From contig NZ_JAKKFH010000061.1 of assembly GCF_022230925.1 (NCBI RefSeq), forward strand, positions 62,001 through 126,000: DNA of 64,000 bases, read 5' to 3'. The notes under the pieces are model-generated. The model made no database searches. It saw only the letters and a program-made list of their open reading frames with translations, and was not told the DNA's origin. The stretch comes from Micromonospora alfalfae. GTDB taxonomy: Bacteria; Actinomycetota; Actinomycetes; Mycobacteriales; Micromonosporaceae. Shown piece by piece: positions 23,128-31,303 of the stretch (the stretch's first letter is position 1; the number at the start of each line of letters is the position of its first letter). A program made the translations under genes and the position numbers.

Positions 23128-24171
23128 GTGGCGTGGTCTTTCGGACACTCGCTGATACTGGTACTGGCACTGTTGCTGGGCCTGGCCGCCGGGTGGCTGC
23201 TGCGCGGCCGGCGGGGCGTACAGGGCAATTCGATTGTGGATGGTGACCCCGTCGCCGGCCTGGCCGTCATCGAATCGCCCACGCCGGCTGCCACCACCGA
23301 CGAGGTCCGGCCCGCGGCCGCCGTCGACCCGGCACCCACCGCGGTCGCCGACGAGCCGGTGCCTGTCGACACGGTCAGCGCGCCAGCCGCGGTGACCGGG
23401 CCGGACGGTTCCACGCCGGTGCCCGTGCCGGCGGACGCCCCGAGCACGGTCGACCCGGCGGACATGGCGCTGACCGAGGACCCGCCGCCGGTACCGGTGA
23501 CCGAGCAGTCCGACGCTGAGGAGCTGCGGCAGGAAGCGGCCCCCGAGCCGGTCATGGTCGACGAGCAGCCTGCCCCGGCGGCCGTGGTCGCTCCCCGCCA
23601 GCCCGCGGACGACCTCCCGACCGCCGATGACGCGCCGGTCGCGGCCACCACCGCCGACAGCACGCCGGCCTCCGTCGGCGCGGCCGACGATGCGGAGACC
23701 AAGGCCACGACGGCCGAGCCGGCGCAGGCCGACTCCGTGTACGCCGAGCCGGCGCAGGCCGACTCCGTGCACACCGAGCCGGCGCAGGCCGGGTCCGCAG
23801 TCGACGCTGCGGAGGCCGAGCGGTCGGCGGTGGCCACGCCTCCGGTCCGGCCGGTCAGCACCGCGACCCCTCCGGTCCGATCGGCCGCCGACGCGACGAT
23901 CAGCAGCGTCGACGCCGACCCGACGGGCCCGGCCGACGACTTCCGCCGGATTCAGGGAATCGGGCCGAAGATGGCGGCCGCGTTGCAGGACGCTGGCGTG
24001 CGTACGTACGGTCAGCTCGGCGAGTTGGACGAGCCGGCGCTGCGCGACCTGATCCGGGCCGCCGGCCTGCGCGCCGCACCTGGGCTGGCCAGCTGGCCGC
24101 AGCAGGCGCGCGTGCTCGCCGGCGCCGGCGAGGAGATGGCGGCGGTGCTGCCGAACGGCAACCAGGCCTGA
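23128..24171 (+). CDS. membrane-anchored protein with C-terminal helix-hairpin-helix domain
   Basis: 347 residues. One N-terminal transmembrane helix (residues 5-24) is followed by a long low-complexity Ala/Pro/Asp/Glu region (about 30-265), which includes three copies of an AEPAQADSV unit. A C-terminal helix-hairpin-helix domain follows (DDFRRIQGIGPKMAAALQDAGVRTYGQLGELDEPALRDLIRAAGL), like those in predicted DNA- or partner-binding proteins. Orientation (N-in or N-out) is not certain. GTG 23128 has GAGAGGGAGG upstream. A strong terminator follows. The function is unknown and it probably does not belong to the polyketide cluster. Confidence 0.75.
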   Translation: MAWSFGHSLILVLALLLGLAAGWLLRGRRGVQGNSIVDGDPVAGLAVIESPTPAATTDEVRPAAAVDPAPTAVADEPVPVDTVSAPAAVTGPDGSTPVPVPADAPSTVDPADMALTEDPPPVPVTEQSDAEELRQEAAPEPVMVDEQPAPAAVVAPRQPADDLPTADDAPVAATTADSTPASVGAADDAETKATTAEPAQADSVYAEPAQADSVHTEPAQAGSAVDAAEAERSAVATPPVRPVSTATPPVRSAADATISSVDADPTGPADDFRRIQGIGPKMAAALQDAGVRTYGQLGELDEPALRDLIRAAGLRAAPGLASWPQQARVLAGAGEEMAAVLPNGNQA

Positions 24172-24181
24172 CCGCCTGCAA

Positions 24182-24227
24182 CCGAGCCCCCGGCTGCCGT
24201 CATCACGACGGTGCGCCGGGGGCTCGG
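24182..24227 (+). terminator. rho-independent-like terminator
   Basis: Thirteen-base arms ccgagcccccggc / gccgggggctcgg (24182-24194, 24215-24227) with inner pairing gccgtc/gacggt, 10 bp after the stop of the helix-hairpin-helix protein. Confidence 0.8.
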
Positions 24228-24390
24228 CCGTTGCTGCCGAGAATCCCCGACGCCACCCCGGTGATCGACTCGGCATTCAGGAAACCGCGCCATCCATCCA
24301 ACCCGGACACCCCGACTTGCAGGAACCCGAGTCGATCACCCCAGGCCGAGCGGCTGCGCCGCAGCGCTGACGCGTGAGTGACGGGCAGCC

Positions 24391-25107
24391 TCAGGCGCGC
24401 AGCTCGGCCGCGAGGTCGCCGATCGACGCCATCGCGTACCGCTGCATTCCTGGACCGAAGGTGATGCGTGTCGCGCCGTGGCGGCCCAGCTCGGCCACGG
24501 ACTCCCGGTCCGGTCCGGCGGCCATGTTGATCGGCCCGGAGATGCCCTCCCGCAGCTGCGGAAGCACCTTCAGCGGCGCCAGGATCGGGTAGACGCAGTC
24601 GGCGCCGGCAGCCACGTAGCGGCGGGCCCGTTCCACCGCGTCGGCCGGATCACCCGTCCCGACCAGGAACGTGTCGACCCGGGCGTTGATGAAGAGCGCG
24701 TCGCCCGCCTCCGCCCGCACCTCGGCCAGCCAGTCCGCGTGCCGCTGCGGGTCCTTCAGAGTGGCGTGCCCCTCCGAGTCTTCCAGGTTGCAGCCGACCA
24801 CGCCGGCCTCCACCAGCCGCCCGACCAGCTCGCGAGGGGCGAGGCCGTAACCGCCCTCGACGTCCGCGGACACCGGAACGGAGACAGCGCGGACGATGCG
24901 CGCGACCGCCGCGAACATCTCGTCCGGCGGGGTCGCGCCGTCCTCGTAGCCGAGCGAGGCGGCGACACCCGCGCTCGGGGTCGCGAGCGCCGGGTAACCG
25001 GCGTCGGCCAGCACCCGGGCGCTGGCCGCGTCCCAAGGGCCCGGCAGGACGAGCGGGTCACCGGCGGCACGGTCGTGGTGCAGGGCACGGAAGGTGGCGG
25101 CTGTCAT
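24391..25107 (-). CDS. isocitrate lyase/phosphoenolpyruvate mutase family protein
   Basis: 238 residues, TIM-barrel PEP-mutase/ICL superfamily. Visible: PGPWDAASARVLADAGYPALATPSAG, VSADVEGGYG (metal-binding Asp/Glu), VGCNLEDSEG and INARVDTFL. The loop Cys of true isocitrate lyases is absent, as in the broad oxaloacetate decarboxylase/carboxyphosphonoenolpyruvate-mutase-like group. The substrate is unknown. It lies 38 bp downstream of the SDR gene on the same strand and is probably co-transcribed with it under the TetR regulator. Confidence 0.85.
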   Translation of the reverse strand: MTAATFRALHHDRAAGDPLVLPGPWDAASARVLADAGYPALATPSAGVAASLGYEDGATPPDEMFAAVARIVRAVSVPVSADVEGGYGLAPRELVGRLVEAGVVGCNLEDSEGHATLKDPQRHADWLAEVRAEAGDALFINARVDTFLVGTGDPADAVERARRYVAAGADCVYPILAPLKVLPQLREGISGPINMAAGPDRESVAELGRHGATRITFGPGMQRYAMASIGDLAAELRA

Positions 25108-25145
25108 CGTTGGTGTCTCCCGACGGGGCTGCGGAGGGGCGGGGC

Positions 25146-25901
25146 TCAGGCGGTGTATCCCCCGTTGGAGTCAAGCACGGCACCGGTGATGTACGAGGCC
25201 GCGGGGCTGGCCAGGAACGCGATGGCCGTGGCGGTCTCGGCGGGCTCGCTGACCCGTTGGATCGCGAGGCTGGACACCATGCCCTTGAGCATCTCCGGGG
25301 ACGGCGGCTCCATCCCGGTCAGCATCAGCCCAGCCTGCACCATGTTCACGGTGATGCCGCGCGGTGCCAGGTCACGGGCGACGCCCCGGGTGTAGCCGAC
25401 CAGTCCGGCCTTGGTCGCGGCGTAGTCGGCGAGACCGGGCACCCCGACACGGGTTCCGATTCCCGAACCGATGTTGACGATCCGGCCGTTGTCGCGCAGC
25501 ACCTTCGCCGCGGCGCGGATGATCGCGATGACGCCTGTGTAGTTGGTGGCGTGCATGCGGTCCAGGATTGCCACGTCGACGTCCGGGTCGTCGACAGTCC
25601 TGCCCTGCTCCAGGGAGATCGCGGCGTTGTTGACCAGGATGTCCAGGCCGCCGAACTGAGTGACGACGTCGTTGATCAGCTGCGGGGCGCGGGAGCTGTC
25701 CGCCTGGTCGTTCTGCAGGGCGAGGGCGCGTACCCCCCGACCCTCCACCTCCTTCACTACCGCGGCGGCCTTGTCGGCCGAGCCGACGTAGGTGATGGCG
25801 ACGTCCGCGCCGGCGTCGGCCAGAGCGCGGGCCGTGGCCGCGCCGAGACCGCGGGAACCGCCGGTGACGAGGGCGACCTTGCCCGCAAGAGGCTGTGCCA
25901 T
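25146..25901 (-). CDS. short-chain dehydrogenase/reductase
   Basis: 251-residue classical SDR: NAD(P)-binding TGGSRGLG (residues 14-21), NNAA (residues 91-94), catalytic Ser in NIGSGIG and the YxxxK pair in YAATKAG. It resembles FabG-like oxidoreductases of unknown specificity. It diverges from a TetR gene, with two operator-like inverted sites between them. Confidence 0.9.
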   Translation of the reverse strand: MAQPLAGKVALVTGGSRGLGAATARALADAGADVAITYVGSADKAAAVVKEVEGRGVRALALQNDQADSSRAPQLINDVVTQFGGLDILVNNAAISLEQGRTVDDPDVDVAILDRMHATNYTGVIAIIRAAAKVLRDNGRIVNIGSGIGTRVGVPGLADYAATKAGLVGYTRGVARDLAPRGITVNMVQAGLMLTGMEPPSPEMLKGMVSSLAIQRVSEPAETATAIAFLASPAASYITGAVLDSNGGYTA

Positions 25902-25924
25902 GGGTTGATCCTCCAGTGACCTAG

Positions 25925-25974
25925 TTATTGACTGCTCGGTCCATCATAGGTTTGGTGGACCGTACGGTCAATAA
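25925..25974. promoter_or_regulatory. two inverted TetR-operator-like sites
   Basis: Site 1, ttattgactgctcggtcca (25925-25943), and site 2, tggaccgtacggtcaataa (25956-25974), are inverted copies of one imperfect motif (TTATTGACnGnnCGGTCCA). Site 2 contains the perfect 12-bp palindrome gaccgtacggtc. They lie between the SDR and TetR genes, as expected for autoregulated divergent control. Confidence 0.7.
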
Positions 25975-25990
25975 TTGCTACGCTTGTCAC

Positions 25991-26581
25991 ATGGCGAGGC
26001 CACGGCAGTTCGACGAGGAGCAGGTGATCCGCGCGGTCCGGGACCAGTTCTGGGACGCCGGCTACGCGGCGACCTCACTGGAAGACCTGGTGCGCGTCAG
26101 CGGGCTGGGCAAGGGCAGCCTCTACGGCGCCTTCGGCGACAAGCACCGGCTGTTCCTGCGGGCGCTGCGGGAATACACCGACACCAGCGGCGGCTACCTG
26201 CGCGAGATGCTCACCTCCGCTCCCCGCGCCCTGGACGCGCTGCGCGCGTTCGTCATGGCGCCGGTGAACGACCCGGGTGGTGCTGCCGCCCGGCGCGGCT
26301 GCCTCATGGCCAACAGCACGTACGAACTCGCCACCAGCGACCCCGACGTCCTCGCCGAGGCGCGGCGCACCTACGAGGCGACGACCGCAGTGGTCGCCGA
26401 GAGCGTCGGACGGGCCCAGGACGAGGGCGACCTGCCGCGCGACGTCGACCCGGTCGAGACGGCGCGGGCGCTGCTCGCCGCACAGCAGGGCCTGGTGTTC
26501 ATGGGGCGCACGGGGCTGGACATCGACACCCTGACCGCCACGGCCCGCACCCTCGCCGCCAAGCTCCTACCGGACGCCTGA
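25991..26581 (+). CDS. TetR family transcriptional regulator
   Basis: 196 residues. N-terminal helix-turn-helix (DQFWDAGYAATSLEDLVRVSGLGKGSLYGAFGDKHRLF) and an all-helical ligand-binding domain of the kind seen in regulators of oxidoreductase operons. ATG 25991 is chosen because the helix-turn-helix begins just after MARPRQFDEE; an upstream in-frame ATG would extend through the operator. Probably represses the divergent SDR/PEP-mutase-like pair and itself. Confidence 0.9.
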   Translation: MARPRQFDEEQVIRAVRDQFWDAGYAATSLEDLVRVSGLGKGSLYGAFGDKHRLFLRALREYTDTSGGYLREMLTSAPRALDALRAFVMAPVNDPGGAAARRGCLMANSTYELATSDPDVLAEARRTYEATTAVVAESVGRAQDEGDLPRDVDPVETARALLAAQQGLVFMGRTGLDIDTLTATARTLAAKLLPDA

Positions 26582-26603
26582 CACCACCCGCCCGTGAGCG
26601 CGA

Positions 26604-26906
26604 TTATTTGATCTTGCGGGTGGACCTGACCACGACGCTCTCGTACTCCGGGTGCTTGACCACCCAGTCGGCGATGAACGGGCAGATCGGCACGACCGTC
26701 CGACCCTTGCTCCGCGCGTCGTCCAGCACGGCCCGCGCCAGCGTCGACCCCACGCCCTTGCCCTCGTACGCCGGATCGACCTCGGTGTGGGTGTAGGCGA
26801 TGATCGAGCCGGTGAGCTGGTAGGTGACGAACCCGGCGACCGCGCCGGCCTCGTCGCGCGCCTCGAAACGCTCCCGCGCCGGCGCGTCTGTCACTGTGAA
26901 CTGCAC
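26604..26906 (-). CDS. small GNAT-like N-acetyltransferase
   Basis: 100 residues, the compact one-domain acetyltransferase family: RFEARDEAGAVAGFVTYQLTGSIIAYTHTEVDPAYEGKGVGSTLARAVLDDARSKG with the acetyl-CoA-binding turn YEGKGVGS, then VVPICPFIADWVVKHPEY. Its target is unknown. GTG 26906 is used; a TTG four codons upstream is possible. Confidence 0.8.
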   Translation of the reverse strand: MQFTVTDAPARERFEARDEAGAVAGFVTYQLTGSIIAYTHTEVDPAYEGKGVGSTLARAVLDDARSKGRTVVPICPFIADWVVKHPEYESVVVRSTRKIK

Positions 26907-27036
26907 CCGACCATCCAACCACCCGGCCGGCGGCGCTCGCCGCAAGGCCGGCAGGGGACGCGACCCACGCGCATTGTCTCGGGCGGAACGGGAAACGCAA
27001 CGCCGCCGGGCACGCAGTGGGAGGAGACACGCCACC

Positions 27037-27732
27037 ATGACGAATCCATCGACGGACGGCGGCTTCGCCGTCGTCGAGATGTTCACGTCCCAGGGCTGCA
27101 ACAGTTGCCCTCCCGCCGAGGAGTTGCTGAGCGAGATCGAGCGCGACGCACGAGCTCGGGGCCAGAACGTCTTCGCCCTCGGGTTCCACGTCGACTACTG
27201 GGACGACCTGGGCTGGCCCGACCAGTTCGCGGACGCGGCGTACACCGCGCGCCAGGAGGCGTACGCCCGCGCGTTCGGTACCAGAGGTCTGTACACCCCG
27301 CAGATGGTCGTCAACGGCACCGTCGAGTTCGTCGGTTCCGATCGCCGCCGGGCGGCCTCCGCGATCATGTCCGCCATAGCCTCGGCCACCGCCACACCAC
27401 TGGCGCTCTCCATCGGCAACCTGGGCAATGACCGGGTGATGGTGGAGTACCGGACCGAACAGCCGCCGGAGCGCGCGGTGTTGCACGTGGCGGTCGTGGA
27501 ACGGGACCTGACCAGCGACATCGCCCGGGGGGAGAACGCCGGGCGGACGCTGCGGCAGGACAACGTCGTACGCGCCTTCAGGTCGGTGGGCCTGGACGCC
27601 GAGCGGGGGCAGGTGGAGCTGGCGACACCACCCGGTCTCGATCCACGGAGCGCCAGTGTTGTCGGTTATGTCCAGGAGAACGGCGAACGGGCGATCGTCG
27701 GCGCCACGGCCATCGAACTGTCCACCGCGTAA
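27037..27732 (+). CDS. DUF1223 thioredoxin-fold protein
   Basis: 231 residues. The N-terminal thioredoxin-like fold has a CxxC pair in EMFTSQGCNSCPPAEELL and the family block FHVDYWDDLGWPDQFA, YTPQMVVNG. No signal peptide is visible, so it is probably cytosolic. A redox or thiol role is likely from the motif, but I know of no established substrate. ATG 27037 has GGGAGGA upstream. Confidence 0.85.
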   Translation: MTNPSTDGGFAVVEMFTSQGCNSCPPAEELLSEIERDARARGQNVFALGFHVDYWDDLGWPDQFADAAYTARQEAYARAFGTRGLYTPQMVVNGTVEFVGSDRRRAASAIMSAIASATATPLALSIGNLGNDRVMVEYRTEQPPERAVLHVAVVERDLTSDIARGENAGRTLRQDNVVRAFRSVGLDAERGQVELATPPGLDPRSASVVGYVQENGERAIVGATAIELSTA

Positions 27733-27772
27733 CCTCAGCGCATGCTCATGGTGCGCGGTGCGAGGGGGTTCG

Positions 27773-28171
27773 GTGGCTGACGCGGACGACGTACGCCGGG
27801 TGGCGCTGGCCCTGCCACACACTGTGGAGATCGCCAGTGCCGGCTTCGACTTCCGGGTGGCCGACAAGGGCTTCGTCTGGTCCTATCCGGAGCGGACGCC
27901 GGGCAAGCCTCGGGTGATCCGGCTCGACATCGCTGTGCTGTTCGTCGGCGACGAGGCGGAGAAGCAGGCTCTCCTGCTCGGGGAACCCGAGATCTTCTTC
28001 ACCACGCCCGGCTACCAGGGCCTGCCCCTGGTGCTGGTGCGCCTGGCGGCGGTCGACCTGGACCGGTTGACCGAGCTGGTCACCGACGCGTGGCGGATGC
28101 GCGTGCCGGACGCGCTGTTGGGCGACAGCGAGGGCGAAGTGCTGGGCGACCATGCGGGCGTCGGCAAATAG
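27773..28171 (+). CDS. MmcQ/YjbR-like protein
   Basis: 132 residues resembling the YjbR/MmcQ cyclic-double-wing DNA-binding fold: DDVRRVALALPHTVE, FRVADKGFVWSYPER and the C-terminal DLDRLTELVTDAWRMRVP. Function in vivo is unknown. GTG 27773 follows GAGGGGG. The gene ends about 60 bp before the GH81 promoter. Confidence 0.75.
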   Translation: MADADDVRRVALALPHTVEIASAGFDFRVADKGFVWSYPERTPGKPRVIRLDIAVLFVGDEAEKQALLLGEPEIFFTTPGYQGLPLVLVRLAAVDLDRLTELVTDAWRMRVPDALLGDSEGEVLGDHAGVGK

Positions 28172-28200
28172 CGACATCAGCACGCAACGGGTTGGACACA

Positions 28201-28250
28201 TTGACGGGGATCTCGGTACTCCATTACCGTGGCCGAGAGAGCGCTCTCTC
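28201..28250 (+). promoter_or_regulatory. GH81 promoter with LacI-type operator
   Basis: TTGACG (28201-28206) with ATTACC 16 bp downstream forms a plausible promoter. The perfect 16-bp palindrome gagagagcgctctctc at 28235-28250 covers the expected transcription start, like the CebR/BglR-type LacI operators that repress glucanase genes until sugar appears. Confidence 0.65.
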
Positions 28251-28326
28251 ACCTGACCTTCCCCCCAATTCAGACGCAAAGCGCTGGACCCGGCAAGGGC
28301 CGCACCCAGCGCGCGATGGAGGCACG

Positions 28327-31209
28327 ATGAAACCTCCCGTCCCCCACCGCCGATGGGCCCTGGCCGCCGCCACCGCGCTGGCCCTGGTCGTCGGCGGCCT
28401 CGCCATCCCCGTCACCCGCGCGGCCGAAGCCGCACCCGTCGGCGCCGGCAGCTACACCACCACACCTGTCGGCCCGCTCCCCAGCGGCTGCGGCGCGATG
28501 TCCAGCAACCCCCGGCAGTTCGCCACCGCCAACGCGCCCGCCGGGCCGATCCCCACCAACGACTGGTGGTCCTCACTGCTGTGGAAGCGCACCGACTGCT
28601 CGTTCAGCGAGCCGCTGCACGCCCACCCGATCTCGTACGACACCTTCGGCGACGGGCTCGGCTTCTCCGCCAACTCCACGCCCGCCATCAGCGGCACCGC
28701 CACCGGTGTCGGTGAGTTCCACTACCCGTACGTGCAGGACATCCGGGTCGGTGTGGCCGGGCTCGCCGCTCCACTGGTGAAGGTCGACGGCTGGACGGAC
28801 TGGACGGTCAGCCCGCACTGGAGCGACGGCACGCGCACCATGCGCGCGACCATCGGCCACGGTTTGCCCTTCGCGTACTTCCAGACCACCGGGGGGAACG
28901 CGCAGATCAGCACCGCCGGCACCCCCGACGTCTGGTCCAACAGCGGCGCCACCATCGGCTTCCGGGTCAACGGCCACGACTACGTCGGGTTCGCACCGAG
29001 CGGCGCCAGCTGGAGCGTGGCGTCCGGGCGGATCTCGTCCACCCTGGCCGGTCGCGGTTACTTCTCCGTCGCCCTCCTGCCGCCCACGTCGAGCACCACC
29101 GAGCGCGCCAGCCTGGCCGCCACCTATGGCCAGTACGCGCACGCCCACGTGACGGGCACGCAGGTGTCGTACGCCTACAACCCGGCGACCAGCGGCCTGA
29201 CCACCACGTACGCTTTCACCACTACCGCGCGGGAGGGCACCGCCACGCAGACAGTGGTCAGCCTCTACCCGCACCAGTGGAAGTCGCTGAGCGGTTCCAC
29301 CGCGATCACGCCGACCTACCCGTCGGCGCGTGGCCGGATGAAGGTGCTCACCGGCGTCAACCAGTTCCGCACCGCGATGAAGTTCCAGGGCATCCTGCCG
29401 GAGCTGCCGGCCGTCGGTGACGGCAGCGGTGGTGACCTGTCGACGCTCACCGGGCACCTGGCCGCCACCCGCGCGAACCCGATGGACCAACGCGGCAACG
29501 ACACCTACTGGACCGGCAAGGGGCTCGGCCGGGCCGCGCGGATCGCCGAGATCGCCGACCAGGTGAACGACACCACGACGCGCGACAGCGCGCTGAACGC
29601 CATCCGCAGCACGCTCACCGACTGGTTCACCGCGTCCAGCGGCAAGACCAGCAGGGTCTTCTACTACGACAACAACTGGGGCACCCTGATCGGCTACCCG
29701 GCGTCGTACGGGTCCGACCAGGAGCTCAACGACCACCACTTCCACTACGGCTACTACATCGCCGCCGCCGCGACACTGGCGAAGTTCGACCCGGCCTGGG
29801 CGGCCACCAGCCGCTACGGCGGCATGGTCGACCTGCTGATCCGGGACGCCAACAACTACCGTCGCGACGACACCCGCTTCCCGTACCTGCGGGACTTCGA
29901 CATCTACGCCGGGCACGACTGGGCGTCCGGGCACGGCTCCTTCGGCTCCGGCAACAACCAGGAGTCCTCGTCGGAGGGGATGAACTTCGCGAGCGCCCTG
30001 ATCCAGTGGGGGCAGACGACAGGCAACACCGCGGTCCGCGACGCGGGCGTCTTCCTCTACACCACGCAGGCCGCAGCGATCCAGGAGTACTGGTTCGACG
30101 TGAGCGACCAGAACTTCCCGAGCGCGTTCGGGCACTCCACGGTCGGCATGGTCTGGGGCGACGGCGGCGCGTACGCCACCTGGTTCAGCGGCGAACCGGA
30201 GATGATCCAGGGCATCAACCTGCTGCCGGTCACCGGCGGTCACCTCTACCTGGGCAACAACCCGGCGTACGTGCGGACCAACTACGCCGAACTCGTCCGC
30301 AACAACGGCGGACAGCCCACTGTGTGGCAGGACATCCTCTGGCAGTTCCAGGCCCTCGGCGACCCCGACACGGCGCTGGCGAACCTCCGTGCGAACCCGG
30401 GCTACACCCCCGAGGAGGGAGAGAGCCGGGCGCACACCTTCCACTGGATCCGTAACCTCGCCGCCCTCGGCAATGTCGACACGACGGTGACCGGCAACCA
30501 TCCGTTGTCCGCTGTCTTCTCCCGAAACGGGGCGCGGACCTACGTGGCGTCGAACCCGACGGCGACGCCGATCACTGTGACGTTCTCCAACGGCACCACG
30601 CTCGCGGTGGGCGCCGGCAGGACGGCCACCACCGGGGCGTACACCTGGAGTGGTGGCAACGCGGCCGGCGGTGTCCCCCCGACGACGCCGACCGATCCAC
30701 CGCCGACGACCACCCCGCCGCCGACCACCCCGCCGCCGTCCACCGGCGGGCCGACGCGGTACCTGTTGCCCGGAGGTGGGTTGGGCGTCGCCGGTAGCGC
30801 GGCCACGACGACGGTCGCGGCGGCGAACGGAAACCACGACGGTACGCCCACCAACGCCCAGGTCTTCACGGCGACCGGCCTCAACCTCGCCTACGCCGGC
30901 GGGCAGACGGCGTTCGACCTGTTCGTGGACGCCGGGACGGCGGTCGGCAACGGCGTGCAGGTGCGGATCTCCTACGACCTCACCGGCAACGGCAGTTGGG
31001 AACGGGTGGAGACGCTGCGCTACTTCGCCACCGACCCGGTCACCGGCTACGAGCACTACACCCAGAACGCCGGCCTGTCCTCGGCCACCGGCACGTTGGG
31101 CGCGCTGAGCAACGGCACGGTCCGGGTGGAGGTCTGGTCGGCGATCGGCAACAACCCGACCACGCTGGGCATCGGCAACCAGTCGGTGCTGCGGCTTCCG
31201 TACTCCTGA
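28327..31209 (+). CDS. secreted GH81 endo-1,3-beta-glucanase with C-terminal carbohydrate-binding-like domain
   Basis: 960 residues. Signal peptide 1-36, then a GH81 catalytic domain to about residue 775, with the family signatures ELNDHHFHYGYY (about 466-477, catalytic Asp region) and NNQESSSEGMNF (about 541-552, catalytic Glu pair). A Pro/Thr linker (about 780-815) leads to a beta-rich C-terminal domain of about 140 residues that looks like a 1,3-beta-glucan-binding module. It should hydrolyse laminarin, callose or fungal wall glucan outside the cell. ATG 28327 follows GGAGG. A shared terminator separates it from the convergent xylanase. Confidence 0.92.
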   Translation: MKPPVPHRRWALAAATALALVVGGLAIPVTRAAEAAPVGAGSYTTTPVGPLPSGCGAMSSNPRQFATANAPAGPIPTNDWWSSLLWKRTDCSFSEPLHAHPISYDTFGDGLGFSANSTPAISGTATGVGEFHYPYVQDIRVGVAGLAAPLVKVDGWTDWTVSPHWSDGTRTMRATIGHGLPFAYFQTTGGNAQISTAGTPDVWSNSGATIGFRVNGHDYVGFAPSGASWSVASGRISSTLAGRGYFSVALLPPTSSTTERASLAATYGQYAHAHVTGTQVSYAYNPATSGLTTTYAFTTTAREGTATQTVVSLYPHQWKSLSGSTAITPTYPSARGRMKVLTGVNQFRTAMKFQGILPELPAVGDGSGGDLSTLTGHLAATRANPMDQRGNDTYWTGKGLGRAARIAEIADQVNDTTTRDSALNAIRSTLTDWFTASSGKTSRVFYYDNNWGTLIGYPASYGSDQELNDHHFHYGYYIAAAATLAKFDPAWAATSRYGGMVDLLIRDANNYRRDDTRFPYLRDFDIYAGHDWASGHGSFGSGNNQESSSEGMNFASALIQWGQTTGNTAVRDAGVFLYTTQAAAIQEYWFDVSDQNFPSAFGHSTVGMVWGDGGAYATWFSGEPEMIQGINLLPVTGGHLYLGNNPAYVRTNYAELVRNNGGQPTVWQDILWQFQALGDPDTALANLRANPGYTPEEGESRAHTFHWIRNLAALGNVDTTVTGNHPLSAVFSRNGARTYVASNPTATPITVTFSNGTTLAVGAGRTATTGAYTWSGGNAAGGVPPTTPTDPPPTTTPPPTTPPPSTGGPTRYLLPGGGLGVAGSAATTTVAAANGNHDGTPTNAQVFTATGLNLAYAGGQTAFDLFVDAGTAVGNGVQVRISYDLTGNGSWERVETLRYFATDPVTGYEHYTQNAGLSSATGTLGALSNGTVRVEVWSAIGNNPTTLGIGNQSVLRLPYS

Positions 31210-31234
31210 TCGATCTGATCGTCGCGACACGACG

Positions 31235-31278
31235 TCGGCCGGTGTGCAGGACCAGGATCGGTCCCCCACACCGGCCGA
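31235..31278. terminator. bidirectional terminator between GH81 and GH10 genes
   Basis: Arms tcggccggtgtg (31235-31246) and cacaccggccga (31267-31278) pair perfectly in the 94-bp gap between two convergent genes. Confidence 0.75.
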
Positions 31279-31303
31279 TGTGTGCCGGGTCAGTCAGTCG
31301 TGC

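Noticed and set aside
22369..24276. Minus-strand open frame of 635 codons opposite the monooxygenase end and the helix-hairpin-helix gene
   Set aside because: Arg/Gly-rich translation without any motif; the plus-strand genes explain the sequence.
28573..31269. Minus-strand open frame of about 900 codons opposite GH81
   Set aside because: GH81 motifs are unambiguous on the plus strand and the antisense translation is low-complexity.
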